Positions 46,801-58,136 of a DNA stretch of 64,000 nt are shown here, in pieces. The first letter of the stretch is position 1. The number at the start of each line of letters is the position of its first letter. The position numbers were made by a program, and so were the translations under genes. The stretch comes from Brugia malayi. Its lineage: Eukaryota > Nematoda > Chromadorea > Rhabditida > Onchocercidae. The notes beneath the pieces are model-generated. The model did not search any database. It saw only the letters and a program-made list of their open reading frames with translations, and had not been told where the DNA came from. The stretch is taken from contig NW_025062479.1 of assembly GCF_000002995.4 (NCBI RefSeq), positions 20,084,721 to 20,148,720 on the forward strand, written 5' to 3'.

Positions 46801-49063
46801 TGCAGGAAGGCAATGAATGCCAGCAGATTGCTATCCCGAAAACCTGACCTCAATAAAGGAAAGGTAAGCATCAGCTCATAACAAGGTGATTTACCGCAAA
46901 GGAGGTCAGCTAAACAAAGAACTGTTAACCTTGTCAAATTCAAATATAATTTACTGTTAGTAAAGAACCGATAAACAACAAAAGGGATCAATTAAATAAG
47001 AGCTGATAATAGTAGACAATCTAATTAGTAACAAATTCCAACACGTATTCTTAGTTGACAAAAAATGTAAATAAGTTTAATTACATGAAGGTTTCATATT
47101 AAATAAATGATTGCTTACATGGCACTGGAAGATTTGTCTAAGGAATGTTGAAACAAGACAATCTTCAGTTTTATGAATTTAATATAAAATTACATTTCAA
47201 CATATAATAATTCGATTTTTCCAATAGAAAAATCCGAAAGAAAAATGACGTAACCTACATCCAAAACATACGAAGAATACAGCCTTCTTCTAGTTTTTTT
47301 GCCACAAATGATAATTCAGATTGTGCTATAGCAACGGATATTTTTGTTCCTTTCAGAAAATTTTGATCATCACGGAAATTTTCATCATCAATTACACCAT
47401 GCAGTTGTTGTTTCTTAAAAGACAAATTTATTTGGTAAATTTTCATTTTGCTCTGAAATATATTCCATTCATATCATGTAATACAAATAATTCTTGCAAA
47501 ATTTTCTGAAACAACCTCATTTACTTTAGATTCTATTCACTACAAAAAAATTTTAAGAATGAAAACTTAATTTTTTTCTCTTTTCTCCTTTATCGTTTCC
47601 TTTCAGTATGTAAACGATGAAAAAGAAGAAAAATTTGTTAAACTAACAGGAGATTAAGATTACAATTGAAATTAATCAACTAAAGAAAAAATAGGTATAA
47701 TTTTAGAAATAAATCACTCCTTTTTTTTTTTTTTTAAAATGCATATGCCATTTAAAACGAAAAAAAAAAAAATGAAAATAGAAGCAAAAATAAAATAATG
47801 ATAATGCATTAATGAAATTACTCGTAACACTTTATCAATAATTGGTGAAATAGATCGAGTACGATTAGTTGTTGCAGTAAATCCATCTTTGGTCATCTCA
47901 ATGTATTTTCTAATTGATCTACGACACCTCTGATTGCTGTCTTTTCTTTCTCCCTGAAACTTTTACGAGAAATAATGTACTAATAAAGAAACTAGTAATC
48001 ATAACACATAAATTTAAAAATGCTAATTGTTGTTATTGTCGCAAGGAACCAAATGACAACGTATGTAAACACTATTTCCAAATGAAATTTATCTATGTCA
48101 ATCTTTATGCAACAAAATACTTTTGAATTAGAAATAAAAATAAATATGATCATATTCATAATAAATATGATTAGTTTCATTATTCATTGGAAGCTAAGCG
48201 AAGTGATCTCCAGAAGGTTAATTTCGTATAAGTGGATTGAGAAACTCGTTTGTAAGATAATCATACTTATGCAACTCTTAATGATTGCCTCATATTAGAA
48301 ATATTGTGAGATACGAAGAAATTAGCAAATAAATGTATTTAAACATTAAATTTTCGAACTGATTCTATAAGTTCTATCAATAATTCAAATGCAGGATTTT
48401 GGCACTTTTTTTTTGCATAATAAAGCATTCAACCAATTACTTCTTCTTCTTTGTTCTTTTCGCTCTCTGAGATATTAACTTTAAATTTTTCTTTTATAAC
48501 AAGCTACCTTTTTCACATCTTGATAATTTGACGTACAGGATACATTGTATTCCCTTTCATGAACGAACAATTTTTGATAACCAAATTTCTTTTTCTTCTG
48601 CAAGATAAATTTTTGAAAATCTTCATGCTCATATTTTCTTCTCAAAAAGATTAATTGATTCTTTTCAATACTAATCTAACATTGATTCTCATAACAATAA
48701 TAATATGGAAACTAGTGCTCATACTTCTCGATTACCTTTGTAAGCTTATCAGAAGTTTCTTCTGTTACGCATATAAATCATATTTAATTCAAATTATAAT
48801 ACAATTAGGAACAACAAAGAAATCGGAGAATTTAAAAAAAAAAAAACTTTTTTTTCAAAATTTAAGCGTTTTGAAATGAAAAGAAATTGCTATGATCATT
48901 CTAATCCTTTATACATTCCATTATGCATGCGTATCATTGATTTTGTCTAATTGATGATGATAAAAGATGAAAAAATAAAACAGGAATAATTGTTAGCAAT
49001 TTACATCGCTAGAGCGAAACCACCACGTCTTTTTAAAACTCATCTGTCGTGGACATTTCACTA

Positions 49064-49096
<33 letters not shown>

Positions 49097-51279
49097 ATTC
49101 ATGACATTGACATTTTCGTTTATTTCTTCGTGAAATTACTATTTCATCATTTTCCTGGAATTTTAAATCGAATACATTTGAACAATATAAAGGAAAAAAA
49201 TAAATAAATAAATTATTGCGACATCTGTGAAATGCTTTTTTCTTTTTATCGAAGAGGAAAGGATATTGATGAAGATTGAAGCAAATGATGAATGACTGAC
49301 CGCAAAAAAAACAGTGACAGTAAGAAAAAGAAAAAGGAAAGAACACATTCATTAAGCGTATAAAACTATTAATTTCTAATAATAAAATTAAATCTGTGTG
49401 AAATTATCTCGTTTATCACTCCTTTCTTTTAACTCAAATTCATCTTAAACTTTAACAAATTTTATAAAAAAGAGAAAAAAAAGATCCAGGTATATGAAAA
49501 TATTAATTTTAGATATATATTTAAAAAATTTAAATAAAAATTTAGGCATATATATATATATATATATAATCTCAAAAAAATCATAATTTCATATGAGCTT
49601 ACCACTTAATTTTTTCTCGAAAGTTAAGATAAAAATTGCAAAAAAAAAAAATTCTAGATAAGACATAACGCAGAAAAATAGAATATTAAACAATTAATCA
49701 TAATTGAAAAAAAGGATTTAAGATACTAACGGTTAAATACCTCTTCGGTTTCTGGATCAATCAAAATCTCTGCTTTTTTTCTTGGACATTTTCCATTATC
49801 GGTTTTAGAATTTCTTTCTCCTTCTCCTTCTATCTTCCTTCTTTCATCACTATCAGTGCTTTCTGTTTCACTGCTATCACTGCTAGGTGCTGAATTGAAA
49901 AAACAAATAAGTGAAAAAGATTAATTGGAAAAAAGAAACAAAGAAAGGGAACTGCTGGAAACGAAATTATAATGCTTTATACTAATACTAATTAATCATA
50001 ATTTTATCAAAAGTCGAAAGTTCTGTTTTTTTTTCTCTCTCTTATTTATCTTTTTTAGAACGAGTAGAAATATTTTTTGCATGGAATTTCTCTTATTCTA
50101 ATCTGATTCATTTTATTTACTATCCTTGAAAAGTTTTGAATTTGCACTCATTCATATATAATTTTTAATTTTCATATTTAATTATGTTAATTGAGGAAAT
50201 CTTAATACTTTTACAGGCAGAATATGGATAAAAAACAATCTCCCATTGCTATTATTCATTATTTCACGGGATAAATTGAAATTTTAAACAAAGGTAGAAA
50301 CAAGGCAAGCTTCAAAGAAAAAACTCAAATAAATGACATATAATACTTGTGATATTACTCAACATTATATACAGAAGTTAGTTGTTCTGAAAAAGATTAA
50401 ATTTGAAATACTGCCATCATCTGTTTAACAAAATATCTTGTTATGTTTGCTCGTTGTAATCACTGATAACTTCAAATTTAGTAAAGACGTAGAAACTTTT
50501 TGACTATTAATTAAGATTAACTTTGATTAAAATTATGCATAATTCCAAAATGTTACTATCAGTTAATACATGTATCTATTTAAAACTTACGAATTAAATG
50601 AATGAGATTATGCTTGTGTGCATATTCTTTGAAGACATCAACATGTTGAATGGACTGTAACGGTTCCCAAGTATCTTGACCTGGAAAACCCTTCCAGTGA
50701 ACCTGAAAATGCATTACATTCAAAGTTGCCAGTTAATAAATATAAATACCGAACATCATTTAATACAAAATAACTCATAAAAGAAAACAATCATCATCAT
50801 CATCATTATGGATTCATAAAAGCAGATATCCGGTTTAGTAAAACTTCAAATGTTGAAAAAATGATAAAATCTCGAGTAAAATCATACACGGAAAAATGAA
50901 CTATTATAAGAGACATTTCGTCGATCGATCAATTTTTTACGTCGTAACTCACCATAACTAAAATTAAAATAATGAATTCAAGTAATTAATTAATTGGAAG
51001 CCGTTGAAAAAAAAAAGCCCATAACTTTTTTATCATACTTTTGCAATACACAAAAACTCTTAATTATCAAACGAAGGAAAAAGTGGTGCAAAATTTCATC
51101 TTAAAATACAAATAGTATTATAATAATACTTACCATTTATGGTCAACAATTTCTTGAACAATAAATACTCCATCCGGAAGAGTTAATTCATCATCTGTTA
51201 CTGATGAACTTGATTCTGATTTTTCTAATTCTAATCCAATCTTATCCATTTCATCATCCGATGAATTAAGAATCTTCAT
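42683..51279 (-). CDS. Chromodomain protein with ankyrin-like repeats (MPP8-like layout)
   Basis: Exons, 5' to 3' on -: 51279-51134, 50957-50888, 50702-50591, 49889-49741, 49154-49005, 47953-47822, 47452-47272, 47137-47119, 46284-46188, 45810-45673, 45226-45141, 45020-44863, 44495-44428, 44085-44002, 43604-43443, 43154-43089 and 42787-42683 (stop TGA). The sum is 1,923 bases, 640 residues, with every phase matching. Residues about 37-109 form a chromodomain (DGVFIVQEIVDHK, then VHWKGFPGQDTWEP), which in the family binds methylated histone H3. Residues about 110-209 are acidic/basic low complexity including ten Asp. Residues about 425-515 look like ankyrin repeats (LLDTLIKYGINIS, GNEEAVLHLILNGFEV). 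Chromodomain plus ankyrin repeats is the MPP8 arrangement. Exon 2 and the micro-exon 47137-47119 are the least certain. Confidence 0.8.
43759..43804. repeat. (AT)n microsatellite
   Basis: An uninterrupted AT dinucleotide tract follows short 'atgat' repeats. It lies in an intron of the chromodomain gene between exons 44002 and 43604, and is likely length-variable. Confidence 0.9.
43996..45810 (-). CDS. Ankyrin-like helical-repeat exons of the chromodomain gene
   Basis: Exons 45810-45673, 45226-45141, 45020-44863, 44495-44428 and 44085-44002 join in phase. They encode amphipathic helices, ending in one recognisable ankyrin-type repeat: LLDTLIKYGINIS, then NLPIQQCIMNGNEEAVLHLILNGFEV split at exon borders. 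The frame also meets a TAA at 43997-43999 if the GTTTAA donor at 44001 is not used, which would shorten the protein to about 531 residues. Repeat identity rests on pattern alone; a profile search would confirm. Confidence 0.72.
46681..46991. other. Less AT-rich block inside chromodomain-gene intron
   Basis: This part of the intron between exons 47119 and 46284 has more G+C than the surrounding intron, and the - strand is open at 46779-46991 without recognisable domain. No splice sites in matched phase support an exon. It may be a decayed repeat or regulatory block. Confidence 0.4.
49005..51279 (-). CDS. Chromodomain and acidic linker exons
   Basis: Exon 51279-51134 encodes MKILNSSDDEMDKIG, a Ser/Asp/Glu-rich lead and the first chromodomain strand, ending inside a codon at TG|GTAAGT. 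Exon 50702-50591 carries VHWKGFPGQDTWEP and the closing helix KEYAHKHNLIHLI. A 70-base exon, 50957-50888, is needed between them by phase and domain length; its sites are TTTTAATTTTAG and CGT|GTATGA. Exons 49889-49741 and 49154-49005 encode SSDSSETESTDSDE and an Asp-rich linker. The chromodomain aromatic cage is partly visible (Phe/Val strand, Trp in HWKGF, TWEP). Confidence 0.82.
49065..49094 (-). repeat. (GAT)10 tract coding for ten Asp
   Basis: Ten uninterrupted GAT codons (ATC triplets on +) lie within exon 49154-49005. As a pure trinucleotide run in coding sequence it is prone to length change without frame change, and it extends the acidic linker after the chromodomain. Confidence 0.9.
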
Positions 51280-51318
51280 TAAGATTATAAATTTGCCCCC
51301 ATTATACAGTTTCTGTTG
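51280..51318 (-). promoter_or_regulatory. Possible trans-splice acceptor and 5' leader
   Basis: On the - strand ATTTTATTTACAACAG ends at 51313, giving a 33-base leader before ATG 51279. The leader holds a short upstream frame (Met-Gly-Ala-Asn-Leu-stop) and stays open in frame with the main ATG. This could be a spliced-leader site; an upstream cis exon is not excluded. Confidence 0.35.
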
Positions 51319-51415
51319 TAAATAAAATCTTGTTAAAAATTTAAAAATAAAGATTTTGTTGCTCCACAGCATTCAAACATTAATTTTGAAAATAAATTAA
51401 TCCACGAAAAGAAAT

Positions 51416-51452
<37 letters not shown>

Positions 51453-51789
51453 GAAAAAGAAAACATAATGAAGGATATCAATTAATGGAAACAAAATTAT
51501 ATTGTAACAATAATTGTGCACTCAAAAACTGATTAAAATTTTTTGCAAAATATTCCAAAACTAAGAAAACAAATTATCACTCATAAATCCATCAAATAAC
51601 AGTAATGAATATTGTATATACAATCATATGTGTATACACAAACAGATTTTCATAGTTAAAGAGAAATGTTTAAATTTGATGAAATTCCATATAACATATA
51701 TAATAATGGAAAATATTACGATTATCCATTAATTTACTTTATTAACTGACACAATCAAACATGATAGAGAAATATTTACGTAATTAATA

Positions 51790-51808
51790 TAAATAAATAA
51801 ATAAATAA

Positions 51809-51854
<46 letters not shown>

Positions 51855-51856
51855 AT
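51790..51856. repeat. Compound microsatellite (AAAT)n(AT)n(ATGT)n
   Basis: Tetranucleotide AAAT units run into a long AT tract and then ATGT units. It is about 500 bases upstream of the chromodomain gene's start and likely variable in length. Confidence 0.85.
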
Positions 51857-52722
51857 AAATATAACATAAATTCAACAAATTAATTAATGCTTCCATTTTT
51901 TTTTTCGTACCACTGATTAATCAACCGTTACCTGGTAATAGATTAAGACTAAATTAAATTTTATTAAAGTAATTCATTACCACTGAGCAAAATATTATTG
52001 AGTGCTGCAATTTTTATTTTTTCATTGCAGTTGTTACGAGTTATTTCTTTATTGATTACCGTAATTATTTTTATCAAAAAATCATTTTGCATTGACATTT
52101 CCGCTCATGTTAATACAACAGTACATAGCATAAAGGCATATTTCGCTACACCCAGTTAATTATTTGATTTCATTTTTTTTTCACATTCATCTTTGATCAC
52201 AATCTTTCAACTAAATATATTCAATTAATTATAAATTAAATCGTTTCAAATTTTTTTTCCAATATAGGTTAGAATTGACACAATAGCAAGCATACTTTTC
52301 ATCTAGCTGTGTCTTTCACTATCATTTAACCATATCTTACATTATTTCAGTACAAAAAAAACTATATTTTCTTCAAAATGAATTTTGCTGATGTATTTAT
52401 TTCAATAACCAGAATCATTATGCATCATTTGCAATAACTTCAAAAATGTAGTTTTTATTCTTTTCTTCTCCTTCATCTTAGCTTTGCCTTCTTTTTTTTC
52501 AACTTCTTTTCCTCTCTTCTCTATTTTTAGTGTTGGAAAATAACTTATACATATATTCATAATTCAAAATTTAATAAAAACAAAGACAATGAAAAAAGAA
52601 AGAGTTGGTGAAAAAAATAAAATTTAATGAAAAGGAAGTAAAAAAAAAATCAAACAAATCAATCTTTCGGAATATCAACAATCTCTCATTACTCAATAAA
52701 ATTACTCATGATTCTGTTTTCC

Positions 52723-52753
<31 letters not shown>

Positions 52754-55700
52754 GCATATTTTTTACAAAACATATTCCTCCAAAGAGAAGAAAATCTCAT
52801 CGATTTAAATTATTACTTTTTGCTGCTCATTATCAAATTATACCTTTCTTTTATTTTCATGAAATCATTTATATTTTCTCACTTACTTTATTATAACTGC
52901 TGATTTTTGTTCATCTTTTATATCATCATCATTATCAATTTTATAACAAAACGGAAAACAAGAATGCTGTTCTAGAATTCAATAATTTCTCTCTCTCTCT
53001 CTCTCTCCATCATTCGTGTGATAATTATTCAATCCGTATTCTCATTACATTATAATGATGATCAAGATGAGAAGTTGTTTCATATTAAGCAACTAAATAA
53101 TTCATCTCATTTGTAAAGGAAATGACAAAGTTAACTAGACAGATCAATGTACTGAATTTTTACCACAAAAAGACTTCTTTTTTCATCATTAAATTTCTTT
53201 CACCTTTTATCCCTATATTTCCCAAATCATTCCTTTCTTTAAGGAATAAAAGAAGAAAAAAAGCGCCCTTTTACAATAAATTTGTATAATTTATTTTCTC
53301 ATGCATTTCTTACTTATTCAAAAATTTAAAAAAAAAAATTATGTAATTTAGCATTACTTTATTCTCTTCATTCATCAAAATAAACTATTTTAGCTTTCAT
53401 ATTTGCAATTATTACAAATTATACAACTACTGATTGGATCATTCATTCATTAGACCAAAAGAAACTGTTCTATTTAAACCGAAACTGAAGATGTTTATAT
53501 ATATATATATATGAATAATCTGAACCAGTAATACTAAGCTATGATCAATGATCGACTGATTATAGATACTATTTAATAGATTAAATGTTTTCCTTAATAG
53601 TAGAAAAAAAAAAAAGATGATATCATTTGAGAAATATCACCTAGTTCAATTAATAATTATGACAATTACAGCTGTAAGATAAATCACTTCTACGATCTTG
53701 GAAGTTACGAAAATTCATAACTGATAAAAATGTGAAGAATCTCACCGTTGCACTAATAACGATTAGTTTAAAATACGTACGAAACTACAGCTTAAGTAGA
53801 AAGTACGAAGACATCAGATTATCCATCTTTCTATTTCTTTTCATATCCATGATATTAATTGATCAAAATTAAACATAAACTTCTTTAGTCAATACATATC
53901 TATTTTCTGGAGAATATCATTTTCAGGAGATTCTTTTCCGGAACATGGATATGCTTTGTTTACATTGTTCAGTTCTTTCTTGATCCCTTACAATCGGATT
54001 TATCTAATCTTTTTACTTTTAAATGATAAAAGATAAGTTACTATACCATAAACAAGACTGATTATATCTAAGTTTATCAATAATTTAACAAGAAATATTG
54101 TGAAAAAAAAAAAAAAAGATTGTAAAGTGGAGAAGACATTCTATAATGCAATTTACTTTCAGGATTAAAAATATAAGTTCCTGAACAATTTTTTTTTTAA
54201 AAAAGGAGAAAAAATTATTACGAATTATTTTATTAAAGATAATTTAAATAAGAATTAGTATTGGATTTATTAATAATTTCATTTATCAAACTTGTCATTG
54301 TTATTGTAATATGTTTCATAACAAATTAATCAGATCAAAAGATACATAAAATATATAAATTACCTGGTATTTTGTGTCACAAAACATCAGACCTTAAAAA
54401 AAAAGAAAACTCATGTGGGGATTTTTGATAACAATAAAAAAGAGAAATTTTTTTTTGCAAGTAAGAAATCGTTAGAAAAAAGTAACACACTAGGAATATT
54501 TTTAGAAGTACATTTTATTTCTCTCATATTTTTTCGTTTCTCAACCAAAACATAGATAATTCAATATTTCTGTTAAGTATTATTCTTATTTTTTATTTTT
54601 TAGAAGAGAACTCTGTAATCGGATGAGAGTGATTTCAAATTTCCAAATCTTCAATTGCCTCATACGCTTATCAGATTTGTCCATTACCATAAAAAGTTAT
54701 GTCCGAGCCTGAATAACAAATACACACGGCAGAAGAAACTGCTTAGCATTTTTTTTCTTAATTTTTTGCTTTCCGAAATGGTACGCAATTTATTGAACAG
54801 CTAAAGTATAACCAATCAAAACACTAATTTTCAATAAATAATATTAAAGTTGATTGATTGTTGATCTTGACTTAATAATGTCAAAGCCTCTATTGCTGAT
54901 GGTACATGCATGGATTAGAGCAGATGCTGACACTTAACACTGCTCATAAATTGCAAACATAACAAAACTGAAAAAATTGTTTTCAAAATCAGAGAAAAAA
55001 AAAAGATTCTTCCGATACATCTCACAATTTCACTAGCCACTTATAATATAATGAAGGACAACATTGGATAGTTGTGCTTAATTAAATGACATCATGAAAG
55101 CAACCTTAAGCATATCAACATAAGTTCTTTTACATTATATTTGTGAAATACAAACTACCACAACTTATCGCTATAATATTTAATTAACTTAATTCTAATC
55201 CATTAGTCATTTTCCGCATCATTTGAACAAAATTTTGCCTTTGAAAGAATCAAAATATTTTTTAATAATTAATAAATCAAATCTTAATTTCTCTTCATAG
55301 ATAGATGTCCATGATAATCAATGACAATGAAGACTGCTCTCTTGGCGATGATTCCATACACGTAAATTATCTCCCTTTACCTCATGATAATAGAAATTAA
55401 CAATAGTTCGAAATTTTTTACATTTTTCAATACTTATTTATTGCTTACCTAGTCAGCCCATTTATCTATACCTTTAGGTCGACGTTCATGTAATGTACTA
55501 AGTTTGGGTATTGGGTATGGTATTTGGATATCACATCGTTAATTAAATGTACACATATATGAGTGCTAAGTACCCAGCATCACATTTGGCCATTTGCGCT
55601 CTGAAACTTGGCCAAAATACAGGTTTATTAAAGAGGAAAAAGAAGTTGAAAAAAAGTTTGCTTTTTAGACAGTCCTGCTCAAACAAAATTGTTACAATCC

Positions 55701-55965
55701 GAATTGTTCCTAAGATGATCGAAAAAATATTTGCATTTTCTTTTTTCGTGTTATCTTTTTTTCACATCTACTAAATTTCGATAACCACTGTCAGCCATCG
55801 AAAATCCAAATGAATGATCCAAACAATAAGAACAATGAAGAATTACCGTACTATCTTCAATTGAACTAAGATTAAGCATTGAAGAAAATTTGTTTCATTT
55901 GATACCAAATTGTACTGTAGATTTACAAAAGGTTAATAAGGATGAATCTATTCAGAAAGAAAGAA

Positions 55966-56072
55966 ATTTGAATGCAAAAACATTTATGAATGAGCTAAGT
56001 TATTTGTAAACCCATCAAATTTAACGAGTTATTTGTTCCATTTTGGGCAACACTTCTGTAATGTAAATTACG
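55966..56072. repeat. 107-bp exact direct repeat, copy 1
   Basis: Identical base for base to 56396-56502, 430 bases downstream. It starts ATTTGAATGCAAAAACATTT and ends GTAAATTACG. The sequence has no open frame of note, and no similarity continues on either side. Confidence 0.92.
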
Positions 56073-56395
56073 TAAAAATATGAAGCGGTCAAAATATCTC
56101 ACCCATCAAATCCCTTGTATAAAATTTTAAATATTATCGACCTCTTACTTTCTACAGCTTTTTCATTTCGAGTTCTATTCATAGCAAAAAAAGTCTTCAC
56201 TTGTATTTGACATATTTTTTGAAATACTATCTCACTGTATATGTGAAAAAAAAGTGATAAGTAAAGATATGACAAAAATGATAAAAAGCTTAGTCATAAT
56301 GGAAAGAAAAGATGACGCAGTAAAAATTACATCAATAAAATAAAGTGTATACTACTTTACTACACCAGATGTTGTCGAGATTGAGCCAACCGTTT

Positions 56396-56502
56396 ATTTG
56401 AATGCAAAAACATTTATGAATGAGCTAAGTTATTTGTAAACCCATCAAATTTAACGAGTTATTTGTTCCATTTTGGGCAACACTTCTGTAATGTAAATTA
56501 CG
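56396..56502. repeat. 107-bp exact direct repeat, copy 2
   Basis: This is the second copy of 55966-56072. It is followed at once by shorter local duplications of 'catgaaagcgctaataa' and 'gacccatgaaagc' up to about 56562, so the region has undergone several duplication steps. Confidence 0.92.
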
Positions 56503-58136
56503 CATGAAAGCGCTAATAATGACCCATGAAAGCTTATGACCCATGAAAGCGCTAATAAGACAAAGCATAGCAACTTCAGTAATTTTCAGAATAACCTAAC
56601 AGGAGTGTGAATAGAACTGGAAAATATTGCAGATAGGTTAACAATGAACCACAGAGGTAGGCTAATAATCTTATCCTGAGGAATACGGTAAGTATTGTAA
56701 ATACTGTAAGTGTCCAGCATATCATTATAATTGGATAATAAACTGTCCTTTCCACAACATTATATCACTCATAGTTTAACATTCAAATTTCTTTTTCATT
56801 TGCAAAAGAATTAAAAATTTTAGAAAGTCTTAAAACCATCACAAAATAACAAATCTATCCTACCCAATCATCCCATTCTCATTCTTCTTATGAAGATTTA
56901 GGCAACCAGTGAGCTCTTAATAATATAAGCGGAAAGGATGCAAAAAACGTTGATAATTCAACACGTAGTATTTGGTACCGTTTGCCAAAATCATTTAGCG
57001 CTAATCTTTTTACTATTGATTTTGCATTTTAGCGTGGATTTTAATAGAGATATGTTATCATTGATGTTTGCGTGATCATTTAGCGCTACATGTGACTTAT
57101 GATGTTCGCGTAGATAACACGTAAACGGATAAATCTGGTGTAAAACTAGAAAGAAACATATATCCGGATATTATCCATTACCAGCACAATGGCATCCCCA
57201 TTTCACAAAAACCTGGTCTGTATCGCTCTCACTTATGACCGACAAAGTAATTGCGTAGCTGGTCGCTGTGCAACTCAAACATCCACTGCAAGCAATTCTC
57301 ATATGTTGCGAATTAAATTGTACCCCTTATCAAAACCATATAGAAACGAATCCTAGGAAGTTTCGAAGTTTCTAGCCTCCAGGTAGCTCTAGACTCTATA
57401 ATTATTCTTTAGGAATAATTAACCATCAAAAACCTACTCGACCCACCTCTTTTTTCCTAAATTTGTTAATTTGAAAACTCAAATCCGGAGTTGTATACAG
57501 CATGACTTCCCGAAGTTCTGTTGTATTCAGAAAACGATGTATCAGAATACCAGTAACAGTAGCATATTAGAATAAGCGTTTCAAAGGTAATACGGTACAA
57601 TTTGATGGCTTCCATCATATGGAGGAATGTTCGAGGCAGAATAATAGGCATAAGCAAATAATTTGTACCATCCAGAATTTCAAAATTCTGGTAATAATGA
57701 ACTTTTGTCAAATCTCGAGATTTAAGTGTTGTGCATTACGAAATATTGGGAAATCTGAAGTTAGTATGCTTTAGAAAAAGAGAAATGAACATCAATTACG
57801 ACATTCGGGGAACATTGAAGATATGTAAAACGAGAAGTAATAATGAGGTTAAAAGAATGAAACCCAACAAAGAAAGGAACCAATGGATGCAAAATTTTGC
57901 TCCAAAAATTGTTGTCTAATAGCAATTCAAAAACCTCATTTAGAATAGCAAAGCAAAAATCCAGTGTTTTACAGGATGTTATTCATGAACATGGAATTTC
58001 CTACACATAGTATTTAGTGAAACATGTGGTATTTCGGTTTTGAAAAAACTTATCATAGCTGATTAACACTAATTTAAGATTTGTGATTCAGCACATAAGT
58101 TCAAATTACTCCAGTCTAACAAAATGTCACTATCAA

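Larger units (their letters stand above)
51313..58136. other. Intergenic DNA between chromodomain and topoisomerase II genes
   Basis: A 6.8-kb stretch. The left part is AT-rich with A/G-rich runs (51410-51465), the compound repeat at 51790-51856 and an AG/CT run at about 52990. The right part, from about 55.3 kb, is less AT-rich and has the exact 107-bp repeat pair, repeated 'agcgcta' motifs, and small inverted repeats at about 57400 and 57671-57690. Open frames at 55547-55774, 57466-57711 and 57731-57919 show no domain. The promoter of the chromodomain gene should lie at the left end. Confidence 0.6.

Noticed and set aside
48993..49004. Stop codon directly after exon 49154-49005 as the end of a short chromodomain protein
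   Set aside because: The GTAAAT donor at 49004 joins in phase to 47953-47822 and twelve further consistent exons, so read-through splicing is more likely; a short isoform remains possible.
55547..55774. 75-codon + frame in the intergenic region
   Set aside because: No domain, no splice context, ends in a Phe/Ser T-rich translation.
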